This document shows positions 1-8,814 of a stretch of 64,000 nt of DNA, one piece after another. Origin of the DNA: Rodentibacter caecimuris (lineage in GTDB: Bacteria > Pseudomonadota > Gammaproteobacteria > Enterobacterales > Pasteurellaceae). Made by a program: the position numbers and the translations under genes. Location: assembly GCF_024622045.1 (NCBI RefSeq), contig NZ_JANKBP010000004.1; one strand, written 5' to 3'. How positions within the stretch are numbered: position 1 is the stretch's first letter; each line of letters opens with the position of its first letter. The notes under the pieces are model-generated. The model saw nothing but the letters and a program-made list of their open reading frames with translations, was not told the origin of the DNA and searched no databases.

Positions 1-1
1 A

Positions 2-631
2 CGCTCTGTTCCCGGCTATTCCAATATCATTACTGCCATCGGAATGCTTGCCGAACGCTTTGTGACGGCAAATAGTCTTGTCTATGATTTAGGTTGTTCA
101 CGAGGAGCAGCAACACTTTCTGTTCGTCGTAACATTCATCATCCTAACGTAAAAATTATCGGTATCGATAATTCCCAACCGATGGTTGAACGCTGTCGTC
201 AGCATATTGTCGCCTATCACAGTGATGTACCCGTAGAAATTTTGTGTGATGATATTCGCCAAGTTGAAATCGAAAATGCGTCCATGGTAATTTTAAATTT
301 CACCTTACAATTTTTACCACCGGAAGATCGTATAGCATTGCTCACAAAAATTTACCAAGGTTTAAATACAAACGGAGTACTGGTACTTTCAGAAAAATTT
401 CGTTTTGAAAATGAAAAAGTCGATAGTTTGCTGATCGATCTGCACCACCAGTTTAAACGAGCCAATGGATATAGCGAACTTGAAGTCAGCCAAAAACGTA
501 CAGCACTGGAAAACGTGATGCGAACGGACAGCATTGAAACCCACAAAGTTCGGTTAAAAAATATCGGGTTTTCTCAGGTAGAATTATGGTTTCAATGTTT
601 TAATTTTGGCTCAATGGTAGCTGTGAAATAG
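2..631 (+). CDS. cmoA: Carboxy-S-adenosyl-L-methionine synthase CmoA (5' truncated)
   Basis: CmoA converts SAM and prephenate into carboxy-SAM, which CmoB uses to make the cmo5U34 wobble modification of tRNAs. The frame is open from base 2 and runs to a stop at 631; the start codon lies outside the window. Visible are the SAM-binding motif YDLGCSRGAATLS, the NIHHPNVKIIGIDNS strand, NFTLQFLPPEDR and a C-terminus ending WFQCFNFGSMVAVK, all as in E. coli CmoA. About 35-40 N-terminal residues are missing. The first in-frame ATG, at 44, is internal to the family and should not be taken as the start. Confidence 0.95.
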   Translation, partial: RSVPGYSNIITAIGMLAERFVTANSLVYDLGCSRGAATLSVRRNIHHPNVKIIGIDNSQPMVERCRQHIVAYHSDVPVEILCDDIRQVEIENASMVILNFTLQFLPPEDRIALLTKIYQGLNTNGVLVLSEKFRFENEKVDSLLIDLHHQFKRANGYSELEVSQKRTALENVMRTDSIETHKVRLKNIGFSQVELWFQCFNFGSMVAVK

Positions 632-640
632 TGAAATAAA

Positions 641-677
641 AGAGCGCTCATTAAATAAGTGTCAAATTGAGCGCTCT
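641..677. terminator. Bidirectional intrinsic terminator between cmoA and glpT
   Basis: A perfect 10-bp stem (AGAGCGCTCA at 641-650, TGAGCGCTCT at 668-677) lies between the convergent 3' ends of cmoA and glpT. It is flanked by A-rich sequence on the left and a short T run on the right, so it probably serves both genes. Confidence 0.75.
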
Positions 678-695
678 TTATAACAAAACTAAGAA

Positions 696-2027
696 TTAGT
701 TCGATGCATTCGGTTTATAAAATAGGGTGAATGAGATGAATATGAAACCCAAGAAACAAGAGACAATTAATGCGTAGAAACCACCGTCCCAGCCGAATAA
801 GTCCACTAATTTCCCCATCACATAACCTGCACTCGCCGATCCCAATAAATAGCCAAATAAACCGGTTAAACCTGTTGCAGTACCTGTCGCTATACGTGGC
901 ACAAGATCAGCAGCCTGTAACCCAATCATCATTACCGGTCCGTAAATTAAGAAACCGATTGCAACAAGACAAATGTTATCGACTAACGGATTACCCTCCG
1001 GATTTTTCCAGTAAACAATAATGGCGATTAATACACCTGTTAGAAATAATAGCATGGGTGGTGCTCGATGCCCTTTGAAGACTTTATCACTTAAATAACC
1101 ACTGGTTAACATACCGAAAATCCCCGCATATTCATATAAGAAATATGCCCAACTCTGTTTATCCACAGAAAAATGTTTCACTTCCTTTAAGTATGTTGGC
1201 GCCCAGTCAATAATGCCGTAACGAATGAAATAGACAAAAACGTTCGCAATGGCAATTGACCATAAGAATTTGTTATTAATGATATATTTTTTGAAAATAT
1301 CTTTAGAAGAAAGCGTATGTGCAGACTCAACATTCTGCACCATTTTCTCCCCTTTCCATTCATCAACCGGCGGTAAACCTTGAGATTCCGGCGTATCTCG
1401 CATAAGCCAAAACATAATAAACGCTAACACGATAGCAATTAATGCAGGCAAATAAAATAATGATTGCCATGTACCAAAAATCGCTAAACCGAGGATTGCT
1501 AATGGACCAATTAAACCGCCACCCAAATTATGAGAGACATTCCACCAACTCCACCAAACACCGCGCTCAGACACAGAAAACCAGTTAGTCATGGTTTTCG
1601 CACCCGGCGGATACCCCATACCTTGAAACCAACCATTAAGGGCGGCTAGGATAATCATAAATGGAATAGAAGCCAGCACACCCGGCACTAGACCAAAAAT
1701 TAAACTCACCACTGCTGAGCCAAGTAAACCTATAGTAATAAAATATTTTGGATTACTACGGTCAGACACATTCCCCATAATGAACTTACTAAAACCATAA
1801 GCGAGGGACAAAGCAACGCCTACTGTACCTAAATCAGCTTTAGTAAAACCATATTCATCAATTAAATAAGGGATAGCGAGAGAAAAGTTTTTGCGGATAA
1901 GATAATATGCAGCATAACCAATGAATACTCCGGCAAAAACTTGCCAACGTAATTTTTTATACTCAGAATCAATTCTAGAATTATCAATTCGTGGAGACGG
2001 TGGAGACGCCTTTAAAAAAGAGAACAT
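696..2027 (-). CDS. glpT: Glycerol-3-phosphate transporter GlpT (MFS)
   Basis: Inner-membrane organophosphate:phosphate antiporter that takes up glycerol-3-phosphate. The 443-residue protein has the GlpT signatures GYAAYYLIRKNFSLA, YGFSKFIMGNVSDRSNP, NGWFQGMGYPP, YLKEVKHFSVDKQSWAYFL and GFLIYGPVMMIGLQA, and about 12 hydrophobic segments. A longer frame begins at 2069, but the ATG at 2027 is preceded by AGGGG at a proper distance and gives the MFSFLKAS start expected of the family. It lies convergent to cmoA and divergent from gloA. The 266-bp divergent region holds both promoters; I did not find a convincing CRP site there. UhpT is less likely because of these GlpT-specific motifs. Confidence 0.93.
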   Translation of the reverse strand: MFSFLKASPPSPRIDNSRIDSEYKKLRWQVFAGVFIGYAAYYLIRKNFSLAIPYLIDEYGFTKADLGTVGVALSLAYGFSKFIMGNVSDRSNPKYFITIGLLGSAVVSLIFGLVPGVLASIPFMIILAALNGWFQGMGYPPGAKTMTNWFSVSERGVWWSWWNVSHNLGGGLIGPLAILGLAIFGTWQSLFYLPALIAIVLAFIMFWLMRDTPESQGLPPVDEWKGEKMVQNVESAHTLSSKDIFKKYIINNKFLWSIAIANVFVYFIRYGIIDWAPTYLKEVKHFSVDKQSWAYFLYEYAGIFGMLTSGYLSDKVFKGHRAPPMLLFLTGVLIAIIVYWKNPEGNPLVDNICLVAIGFLIYGPVMMIGLQAADLVPRIATGTATGLTGLFGYLLGSASAGYVMGKLVDLFGWDGGFYALIVSCFLGFIFISFTLFYKPNASN

Positions 2028-2293
2028 ACAAACCCCTATGGTAAAATTTAAACACGCTGATTGAAACAACAGACCGTGTTTTGCACTGATACATTCAAAA
2101 CGAATGTCAATGTAAGATAGGCGGCGAAGTGTAACATTTGTATTGTTTACCGATTTTGTTTTAAATCAAAAAATATTACTTTTCATCCTAATAATTTCAA
2201 AAATATAATCCTTTAAATAGCTTTTACTGATTTATTGCCCAATTTATGACATAATCGACCCGTTTGTTTCTCTGTTCAAAAAGGATTAAACCC

Positions 2294-2701
2294 ATGCGAA
2301 TTTTACACACTATGTTACGAGTAGGTGACTTAGATCGCTCCATTAAGTTTTATCAAGATGTATTAGGAATGCGTTTATTGCGAACCAGTGAAAATCCCGA
2401 ATATAAATATTCTTTAGCATTTTTAGGTTATGATGATGAGGATAAATCCTCGGTCATTGAGCTGACTTATAACTGGGGTGTGACAGAATATGATCTCGGT
2501 ACGGCGTACGGACATATCGCGATTGGTGTGGATGATATTTATACGACTTGCGAATCCGTGCGTTCAAACGGAGGTAAAATCACCCGTGAACCCGGTCCGG
2601 TTAAAGGCGGCAGCACAGTAATTGCCTTCGTGGAAGATCCTGATGGTTACAAAATTGAATTTATTGAAAATAAAAACGCAAAAGCCGGACTAGGTAATTA
2701 A
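2294..2701 (+). CDS. gloA: Lactoylglutathione lyase (glyoxalase I)
   Basis: Isomerises the methylglyoxal-glutathione hemithioacetal to S-lactoylglutathione in the cytoplasmic detoxification pathway. The 135-residue protein matches the E. coli enzyme in length and has the metal ligands His5, Glu56, His74 and Glu122, plus the RTSENPEYKYSLAF and YGHIAI motifs. The ATG at 2294 is preceded by AAGGAT and gives the usual MRILHTMLRVGDLDRSI start, so the longer frame from 2264 is rejected. It is followed by a hairpin and then rnt, an order also seen in enterobacteria. Confidence 0.96.
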   Translation: MRILHTMLRVGDLDRSIKFYQDVLGMRLLRTSENPEYKYSLAFLGYDDEDKSSVIELTYNWGVTEYDLGTAYGHIAIGVDDIYTTCESVRSNGGKITREPGPVKGGSTVIAFVEDPDGYKIEFIENKNAKAGLGN

Positions 2702-2729
2702 AAAGTGCGGTCATTTTCTACAATGTTTT

Positions 2730-2757
2730 AATAACGTAGGTTCACCTGCGTTATTTT
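2730..2757 (+). terminator. Intrinsic terminator between gloA and rnt
   Basis: AATAACGTAGG (2730-2740) pairs with CCTGCGTTATT (2745-2755) across a TTCA loop, with one wobble, followed by a T-rich run. It ends just before the rnt ribosome-binding site, so rnt is probably expressed partly by read-through. Confidence 0.65.
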
Positions 2758-2775
2758 ATTTTTTAAGGATAAATA

Positions 2776-3426
2776 ATGCCCGATTCTCCAGAAATTCCTT
2801 ATCACAATCAATTAAAAAATCGTTTTCGCGGTTATTTTCCTGTCATCATTGATGTGGAAACCGCAGGTTTTGACGCCAAAAAAGATGCCTTATTAGAACT
2901 AGCGGCAATTACGTTAAAAATGGATGAAAACGGCTATTTACAGCCGGATCAAAAATGCCATTTTCATATTGAGCCTTTTACAGGCGCAAATATCAATCCG
3001 GAATCATTAAAATTTAACGGCATCGATATTCATAACCCGTTGCGCTGTGCCGTATCAGAGTTAGATGCAATTACCGGACTGTTTCAAATGGTACGCCGAG
3101 GGCAAAAAGAGGCTGAATGCCAGCGTTCCATCATCGTAGCCCATAATGCGACCTTTGATCAAAGTTTCGTGATGGCAGCGGCAGAACGCACCGGTGTAAA
3201 ACGCAATCCGTTTCACCCTTTCGGCATGTTTGATACGGCAAGTCTGGCAGGCTTAATGTTTGGTCAAACAGTATTAGTAAAAGCCTGTCAAGCCGCCAAT
3301 ATTCCTTTTGATGGAAAACAAGCCCATTCAGCCCTCTATGATACGGAACGTACTGCTGAATTATTTTGCTATATGGTAAATCATTTAAAAAATTTAGGTG
3401 GTTTTCCGCATATTGCCGCACAATGA
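2776..3426 (+). CDS. rnt: Ribonuclease T
   Basis: DEDDh 3'-5' exoribonuclease that trims tRNA and other stable RNA 3' ends and takes part in end-turnover of the CCA tail. The four acidic residues are visible as Asp26 and Glu28 (IDVETAGFD), Asp128 (HNATFDQS) and Asp189, with the general-base His184 (HSALYDTERTA). The length of 216 residues is normal. The ATG follows AAGGATAA. It lies downstream of gloA, as in E. coli. Confidence 0.96.
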   Translation: MPDSPEIPYHNQLKNRFRGYFPVIIDVETAGFDAKKDALLELAAITLKMDENGYLQPDQKCHFHIEPFTGANINPESLKFNGIDIHNPLRCAVSELDAITGLFQMVRRGQKEAECQRSIIVAHNATFDQSFVMAAAERTGVKRNPFHPFGMFDTASLAGLMFGQTVLVKACQAANIPFDGKQAHSALYDTERTAELFCYMVNHLKNLGGFPHIAAQ

Positions 3427-3529
3427 AAAACGGAATAAAAAATAACCGCACTTTATTTTTAAAAATTAGGTTGCAATTTTTCTCATTTTACAGTAGCTTA
3501 GACAGCAATTCTTATTTGGAGATTTAAAA

Positions 3530-3574
3530 ATGAACCTAATCCGTCGCCATCATCGCCACCATTTAACTGAATAA
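3530..3574 (+). CDS. Histidine-rich leader peptide of the downstream transporter
   Basis: A 14-codon ORF (MNLIRRHHRHHLTE) with TGGAG upstream and four His codons in a five-codon window. It is followed 65 bp later by an intrinsic terminator and then by the transporter gene. This is the layout of a His-type transcription attenuator: ribosome stalling at the His codons when charged tRNA-His is scarce would favour an antiterminator. An Arg codon (CGC) interrupts the His run, which is fewer His codons than the enterobacterial hisL leader has. It is too short for gene finders. Confidence 0.8.
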   Translation: MNLIRRHHRHHLTE

Positions 3575-3638
3575 TCTTTCAGGTTTTTGGTGTGCTTGGA
3601 AGATTTCTTCCGAGCAGACAGGATAATAAAAAATCTTA

Positions 3639-3672
3639 CCCCTCGGAAGGCAACTTTCGAGGGGTTATTTTA
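3639..3672 (+). terminator. Attenuator terminator of the histidine leader
   Basis: An 11-bp stem (3639-3649 with 3654-3664, one G-U pair) capped by a GCAA tetraloop and followed by TTATTTTAT. It sits between the His-rich leader ORF and the transporter and would be the termination conformation of the attenuator. The segment 3580-3630 could supply competing antiterminator pairings. Confidence 0.75.
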
Positions 3673-3761
3673 TGATTAGAGGAGTGCAAACCATCAATAT
3701 TACACATTCAATAAAATTATAACCAATTCAATTTACACATTAATTTATAAGGAAAAACACA

Positions 3762-5114
3762 ATGTTATCAAACCCCGTTGTTATCTCAATTATCGTTTTG
3801 CTGACGCTCAGCTTACTGCGTATTAATGTCATTATCGCGCTAGTCATTGCCGCACTTACAGCCGGTTTATGCGGTGGTCTTGGTTTAACTAAAACCATTG
3901 AAACCTTCACCGGTGGACTGGGAGGCGGAGCGGAAGTCGCAATGAACTATGCCATGCTCGGCGCTTTTGCTATCGCGATTTCTAAATCCGGTATTACTGA
4001 TTTAATCGCCTATAAAATCATCACAAAAATAAATAGAACACCGACAAGTAACAATCTTGCATGGTTAAAATATTTAATTTTCGGCATTTTAGTCTTATTT
4101 TCTATTTCATCCCAGAACCTACTACCCGTTCACATTGCCTTTATCCCAATTGTCGTGCCGCCATTGCTTTCAATCTTTAATCGCTTAAACATTGACCGCC
4201 GTGCTATTGCTTGCGTGCTCACTTTCGGTTTAACCGCCACTTATATGTTGCTACCGGTGGGATTCGGTAAAATTTTTATTGAAAGTATCTTGGTAAAAAA
4301 TATCAATCAAGCAGGGGCAAATCTTGGCTTGCAAACGGATATCGCCCAAGTTTCTCTTGCAATGTTACTACCGGTAATCGGTATGATCTTAGGTTTATTA
4401 ACCGCCGTATTTATCACCTATCGCAAACCTCGTACATACAACGTTCTTGTTGAAGAACCAACAACAAAAGAAATTGAAGCACATATTGCCAATATTAAAC
4501 CAAAACAAATTACAGCAAGCCTGATTGCAATTTTTGCAACTTTTGCAACGCAACTTGTTACCAGTTCGACAATTATTGGCGGTTTAGTCGGTTTAACGGT
4601 CTTTGCCCTATTCGGTATTTTCAAACTCAAAGAAAGTAATGATATTTTCCAACAAGGCTTGCGTTTAATGGCTATGATCGGCTTTGTGATGATTGCCGCC
4701 TCAGGTTTTGCAAATGTAATTAATGCCACCACTGGCGTAACGGATTTGGTGCAGAGCCTCAGTAATGGCGCAATTCAAAGTAAGGGCTTAGCCGCGTTTC
4801 TGATGTTGATTGTCGGTTTATTAATCACGATGGGAATCGGCTCGTCTTTCTCTACCGTACCAATTATAACCTCAATTTACGTACCGCTTTGTCTCTCCTT
4901 TGGTTTCTCACCACTGGCAACCGTATCAATAGTGGGCGTAGCTGCGGCACTTGGTGACGCAGGTTCTCCGGCCTCCGACTCCACCTTAGGGCCGACCTCA
5001 GGATTGAATATAGATGGTAAACATGATCACATTTGGGATTCTGTTGTGCCAACCTTCATTCACTACAATATTCCATTATTGGTATTCGGTTGGATTGCAG
5101 CAATGTATCTTTAA
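3762..5114 (+). CDS. Predicted histidine transporter, Na+/H+ antiporter (YuiF-like) family
   Basis: A 450-residue polytopic membrane protein with about 11-12 hydrophobic segments and glycine-rich motifs (GGLGGGAEVAMNYAMLGA, ALGDAGSPASDSTLGPTSG) typical of the Na+/H+ antiporter / YuiF-type family. The substrate assignment to histidine comes from the His-codon leader and attenuator directly upstream, not from the protein itself. Start ATG 3762 follows AAGGAAA. The family name is recognised with good confidence; histidine is an inference that agrees with comparative-genomic predictions for Pasteurellaceae orthologues. Confidence 0.82.
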   Translation: MLSNPVVISIIVLLTLSLLRINVIIALVIAALTAGLCGGLGLTKTIETFTGGLGGGAEVAMNYAMLGAFAIAISKSGITDLIAYKIITKINRTPTSNNLAWLKYLIFGILVLFSISSQNLLPVHIAFIPIVVPPLLSIFNRLNIDRRAIACVLTFGLTATYMLLPVGFGKIFIESILVKNINQAGANLGLQTDIAQVSLAMLLPVIGMILGLLTAVFITYRKPRTYNVLVEEPTTKEIEAHIANIKPKQITASLIAIFATFATQLVTSSTIIGGLVGLTVFALFGIFKLKESNDIFQQGLRLMAMIGFVMIAASGFANVINATTGVTDLVQSLSNGAIQSKGLAAFLMLIVGLLITMGIGSSFSTVPIITSIYVPLCLSFGFSPLATVSIVGVAAALGDAGSPASDSTLGPTSGLNIDGKHDHIWDSVVPTFIHYNIPLLVFGWIAAMYL

Positions 5115-5121
5115 CGATTAT

Positions 5122-5150
5122 AATCCCCCACTCATCGGGGGATTTTTTTA
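5122..5150 (+). terminator. Intrinsic terminator whose 3' arm doubles as the priC ribosome-binding site
   Basis: AATCCCCC (5122-5129) pairs with GGGGGATT (5137-5144), followed by seven T residues. The priC start codon begins at 5150, directly at the end of the T run. The only Shine-Dalgarno-like sequence for priC is GGGGGA inside the 3' arm. Confidence 0.8.
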
Positions 5151-5734
5151 TGCTCATTCAACAACTCATTGAAAAGCTGGAACAAAAGGTTCAACAGCTT
5201 TATCAAATCCATTCAGCCCAACTTGAAGAAAAAATATTCACGAAATTTGACCGCACTTTATTTAGTGAAAACGGGCAAACCCTGTCATTTTATTTTGCTG
5301 AAATTAACCAAACGCTGATAAGAATAAAATCGCTTAATTCTAATGATGCAAATCATTACCGCTTTATGACAGAACATTTGTTCAAGCAATGTAACGCATT
5401 GTCCGAAACGCTAAATCGAAACAATACGGTTTTTACCCGACAAAAACGGCAACCAAATCCGGCTGTAAAAAAAGCACAGCATAGTATCCATAAATTACCT
5501 CCTCGCGAACGTTTAGAGAAATACTACGAAGCACTTGAGCAGCTGAATAATTTGTATCAACAGTATCGAGATTCCGCTCAAACAAAAAATGATCCTATAG
5601 AACAAAAAAGAATGGAGGAGCTAGCCAATAGCTATAAATGTCGTCGTCAAAAATGCCAAGAAGCAATTGATTTATTAGAAGAATATTTAAGCTTTAAAGA
5701 CGAACAAAAAAGCAACAATAAAACAGATAAATAG
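5150..5734 (+). CDS. priC: Primosomal replication protein PriC (N'')
   Basis: PriC helps reload DnaB at stalled replication forks in the restart primosome. The 194-residue helical, charged protein has the family layout: MLIQQLIEKLEQKVQQLYQ start, FDRTLF near residue 40, LPPRERLEKYYEALEQLN, and a C-terminal RRQKCQEAIDLLEEYL segment. The frame is open from 5033, but that would overlap the upstream transporter by 80 bp; the ATG at 5150 gives the proper N-terminus. It is followed by its own terminator and a tRNA on the opposite strand. Confidence 0.85.
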   Translation: MLIQQLIEKLEQKVQQLYQIHSAQLEEKIFTKFDRTLFSENGQTLSFYFAEINQTLIRIKSLNSNDANHYRFMTEHLFKQCNALSETLNRNNTVFTRQKRQPNPAVKKAQHSIHKLPPRERLEKYYEALEQLNNLYQQYRDSAQTKNDPIEQKRMEELANSYKCRRQKCQEAIDLLEEYLSFKDEQKSNNKTDK

Positions 5735-5740
5735 CAAAGA

Positions 5741-5774
5741 AAAATCCCTTAACCAAAAGATTAAGGGATTTTTT
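5741..5774 (+). terminator. priC terminator
   Basis: A 12-bp stem AAAATCCCTTAA / TTAAGGGATTTT (5741-5752, 5761-5772) followed by TT. The A/T flanks make it usable from both sides, so it may also end the tRNA-Ser transcript. Confidence 0.8.
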
Positions 5775-5782
5775 GAATTTGA

Positions 5783-5872
5783 TGGCGGAGGAAGTGAGAT
5801 TCGAACTCACGGAGGGCGTAAACCCTCGCCGGTTTTCAAGACCGGTGCCTTCAACCACTCGACCATTCCTCC
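5783..5872 (-). tRNA. tRNA-Ser (anticodon UGA)
   Basis: A 90-nt class II tRNA on the minus strand, starting GGAGGAATGG at 5872 and ending in an encoded CCA at 5783. The anticodon loop CTTGAAA puts UGA at 5838-5836. It has the extra long variable arm, the TTCGAAT T-loop and the GTCGAGTGG D-arm of seryl tRNAs. Confidence 0.97.
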
Positions 5873-5972
5873 GTGATTTAAGCGAGGGGAATAATACGTT
5901 TTTTCCCCAATCTCGTCAAGAATAAAAAGGCCTCTTTTTCTTGAGTGCTTATTTTTAGTTCAATTTTAAACG

Positions 5973-6002
5973 CAAAAAAAAATTGGTACTTTCGTACCAA
6001 TT
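5973..6002 (-). terminator. rne terminator
   Basis: A 9-bp stem (AATTGGTAC 5981-5989, GTACCAATT 5994-6002) with a GAAA loop on the minus strand, followed by a run of eight U on that strand. It lies 10 bp beyond the rne stop codon. Confidence 0.85.
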
Positions 6003-6012
6003 TAATTTTTAT

Positions 6013-8814
6013 CTATTCCGCTTTTGCATGAGTTGGCTCGGAATACACATGACTAATCGCACTATGATGCCCCGCCGCCCCTTTTCCGTAGAAGTAGTAA
6101 CGCGACTCCGACCATTCCACAATCGGGAAAGGATCGGCTATTTCTTCGCCGGCTTTTGCAAGTGTCATCTCAGCCTTAGTGTGAGTAACCGAAGAAATCG
6201 TGCCTAAACGGCCTGAAAATTCATAAGTGCGGTCAAATTTAGCCGAGTTTTCGACTTCAGCAATCTCATTGGGAACAACTTCATCTTGCTCTTGCCCTTT
6301 CTCTGCATTAAGACGCTCCAATGACTCCTGAACTTTTTTCTGTACCGATTCATTTGCCGGTTGCGTAATAAAATCTAAAGCAGGTTTTACTTCGACTGAA
6401 GTATTTTCAATCACAATACCGGTAGCCGGCGTGATAAATCCTTTCTTCGTTTTTTCTTGCTCAAGCAATTCATCAACAGACAAGAAACTATTTTCTTTTG
6501 TCGCCGCATTCAATGTCGAATAATCCACCCATACTTTCCCGCTTGCCAATTCAGGAGAAAAAACAGCGAAAGACAACGGCATTGGCGATTTAGGCTCTTG
6601 ACGGCGACGACGTTGATTATTTGCACGCAAATGACGTGGCGTACGACGCTGACGATCATGACGATTTTGTTTCTCCTCAACCTCTACTACTTGGGTAACT
6701 TCAGTTGGTGTTGTTTCTACCGTCTCCTCAACAACTTCAACGTTTGACACCGGTGCAGGAGAGACATTAACAGTAGGCTCATCAATGCGCACACGTTTCT
6801 GTAAATCACGGCGTTGACGACGTTGTTGCGCCGGCTGCTCTGCTTTATCAGCTTTATTATCAGAATGATCGGAAACAAGCGTAGAATTGACCGCACTTTC
6901 ATTTGGATTTTCATTTGCAACGGAATGACGACGTAAGCGACGTTGATTACGCTCACGCGTAGAAGGTGCATTTTCCTGCTCTGTTTTCTCTGCCGCATTC
7001 TCGGATTTAGAACGATGCGACGCATTACGGCGATCTTGAGAACGACGTTGGTGACGATTGCTATTACGATTGTGTTTTGGTTTTTCCTCAACAACCGGTT
7101 CAGGGGTAAATAACGCTTTAATTTTTGCAATAATTTTTGCCAATAACGACAACTCGTTCGATTTACGTTCTAACGGTGTCGGAGCGGCTTCGGAAATAGA
7201 AAGTGAGAGTGCCGCACTTTCTACTGCCGGTTGCTCGGAAACAACCGTCGTTTCAATGCTTCGTAAAACCGATGATTCATCAGCAACATCATCCTGCGCG
7301 CAATGGATTTTTGCTAAATTGTAACTGAGCTCATTCAGTTCTTCCCCCTCACGCATACGGCATACGCTAAAATTCGGCGTTTCCATGGCTTCATTTGGAA
7401 CGACAATCACATCAACGTCATGACGTTTCTCAATACTACTGATTGCTTTACGTTTTTCATTTAACAGATAAGAGGCAATTTGCACCGGCACAATGGTATG
7501 AACCTGCTTAGTATTTTCTTTCAGAGCCTCTTCTTCAATTAAACGCAAAATTGATAAAGAAAGGGACTCGTTATCACGCACTTTGCCCGTTCCTTGACAA
7601 CGTGGGCAAATATGGTGGGAAGATTCGCCAAGTGACGGGCTCAACCGCTGACGAGACATTTCCAACAAGCCAAAACGTGAAATACGGCTAATTTGAATAC
7701 GAGCACGATCTTGGCGTACCGCATCACGAATTCGGTTTTCTACTTCGCGTTGATGACGAATTGGCGTCATATCAATAAAGTCGATAACCACTAATCCGCC
7801 TAAATCGCGTAAACGTAGTTGGCGTGCAATTTCATCCGCGGCCTCAAGGTTTGTATTCAGTGCGGTTTCTTCAATATCGCCGCCACGGGTTGAACGCGCA
7901 GAGTTAATATCAATCGCAGTTAAGGCTTCCGTTACATCAATCACGATTGAACCGCCTGACGGCAAACGGACTTCGCGTCGAAAGGCAGATTCAATTTGAG
8001 ATTCAATTTGATAATGACTGAAGAGAGGAACTTCGCCTTGATATAATTTCACACGGTTCACAAAATCCGGACGAACCAACTTGATATGTTCTTTCGCCTT
8101 TTCAAAGATCTTCGGACTATCAATTAAAATTTCCCCGATATCACGACGTAAATAATCACGAATTGCACGTACTATCACATCACTTTCTTGATGAATTAAA
8201 AACGGTGCCGGACGGCTTTGCGAGGCTTGTTTAATCGCTTCCCAGTGATGTAATAGCACTTTTAAGTCCCATTGTAATTCTTCCGGCGACTTACCTACGC
8301 CCGCAGTACGAACGATGAGGCCCACACCTTCCGGCACATCTAATGAACTTAGTGCTTCTTTTAATTCTACGCGTTCATCGCCTTCAATACGGCGAGAAAT
8401 CCCACCCGCACGCGGGTTATTCGGCATAATCACCAAATAACTGCCGGCAAGGGAAACAAAGGTTGTCAGCGCAGCACCTTTATTACCGCGCTCTTCTTTA
8501 TTTACTTGAACAATAACTTCTTGTCCTTCGCTCAAAATATCACGAATATTAGGACGCCCCTGGAATACATAATCAGCCGGGAAATATTCTCGTGCAATCT
8601 CTTTCAAAGGTAAAAAACCATGGCGTTCCGCACCATAATCCACAAAAGCCGCTTCAAGGCTTGGTTCTACTCGGGTAATTTTCCCTTTGTAGATATTGGC
8701 TTTTTTTTGTTCATGTCCCGGACTTTCAATATCCAAGTCAAAAAGGCGTTGTCCGTCAACAAGCGCCACGCGCAACTCTTCTTTTTGAGTCGCATTGATT
8801 AACATTCTTTTCAT
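6013..8814 (-). CDS. rne: Ribonuclease E
   Basis: Essential endoribonuclease, membrane-associated scaffold of the RNA degradosome, and processor of 9S rRNA and tRNA precursors. The 933-residue protein has the S1 domain near residues 35-125, the catalytic aspartates of AIDINSA and VIDFIDM (about 302 and 345), and the zinc-link CPRCQG (about 403-408). After residue 530 comes a low-complexity, Arg/Gln/Glu-rich scaffold region, and the conserved C-terminal GKGAAGHHSA segment is present. The frame extends to 8910, but the ATG at 8814 (MKRMLINATQKEELRVALVDG) is the conserved start and is preceded by AAGAGAA. E. coli RNase E is longer (1061); about 930 residues is usual in Haemophilus. Confidence 0.97.
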   Translation of the reverse strand: MKRMLINATQKEELRVALVDGQRLFDLDIESPGHEQKKANIYKGKITRVEPSLEAAFVDYGAERHGFLPLKEIAREYFPADYVFQGRPNIRDILSEGQEVIVQVNKEERGNKGAALTTFVSLAGSYLVIMPNNPRAGGISRRIEGDERVELKEALSSLDVPEGVGLIVRTAGVGKSPEELQWDLKVLLHHWEAIKQASQSRPAPFLIHQESDVIVRAIRDYLRRDIGEILIDSPKIFEKAKEHIKLVRPDFVNRVKLYQGEVPLFSHYQIESQIESAFRREVRLPSGGSIVIDVTEALTAIDINSARSTRGGDIEETALNTNLEAADEIARQLRLRDLGGLVVIDFIDMTPIRHQREVENRIRDAVRQDRARIQISRISRFGLLEMSRQRLSPSLGESSHHICPRCQGTGKVRDNESLSLSILRLIEEEALKENTKQVHTIVPVQIASYLLNEKRKAISSIEKRHDVDVIVVPNEAMETPNFSVCRMREGEELNELSYNLAKIHCAQDDVADESSVLRSIETTVVSEQPAVESAALSLSISEAAPTPLERKSNELSLLAKIIAKIKALFTPEPVVEEKPKHNRNSNRHQRRSQDRRNASHRSKSENAAEKTEQENAPSTRERNQRRLRRHSVANENPNESAVNSTLVSDHSDNKADKAEQPAQQRRQRRDLQKRVRIDEPTVNVSPAPVSNVEVVEETVETTPTEVTQVVEVEEKQNRHDRQRRTPRHLRANNQRRRRQEPKSPMPLSFAVFSPELASGKVWVDYSTLNAATKENSFLSVDELLEQEKTKKGFITPATGIVIENTSVEVKPALDFITQPANESVQKKVQESLERLNAEKGQEQDEVVPNEIAEVENSAKFDRTYEFSGRLGTISSVTHTKAEMTLAKAGEEIADPFPIVEWSESRYYFYGKGAAGHHSAISHVYSEPTHAKAE

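Noticed and set aside
696..2069. Hexose-phosphate transporter UhpT
   Set aside because: The sequence motifs match GlpT more closely and no uhp regulators are adjacent.
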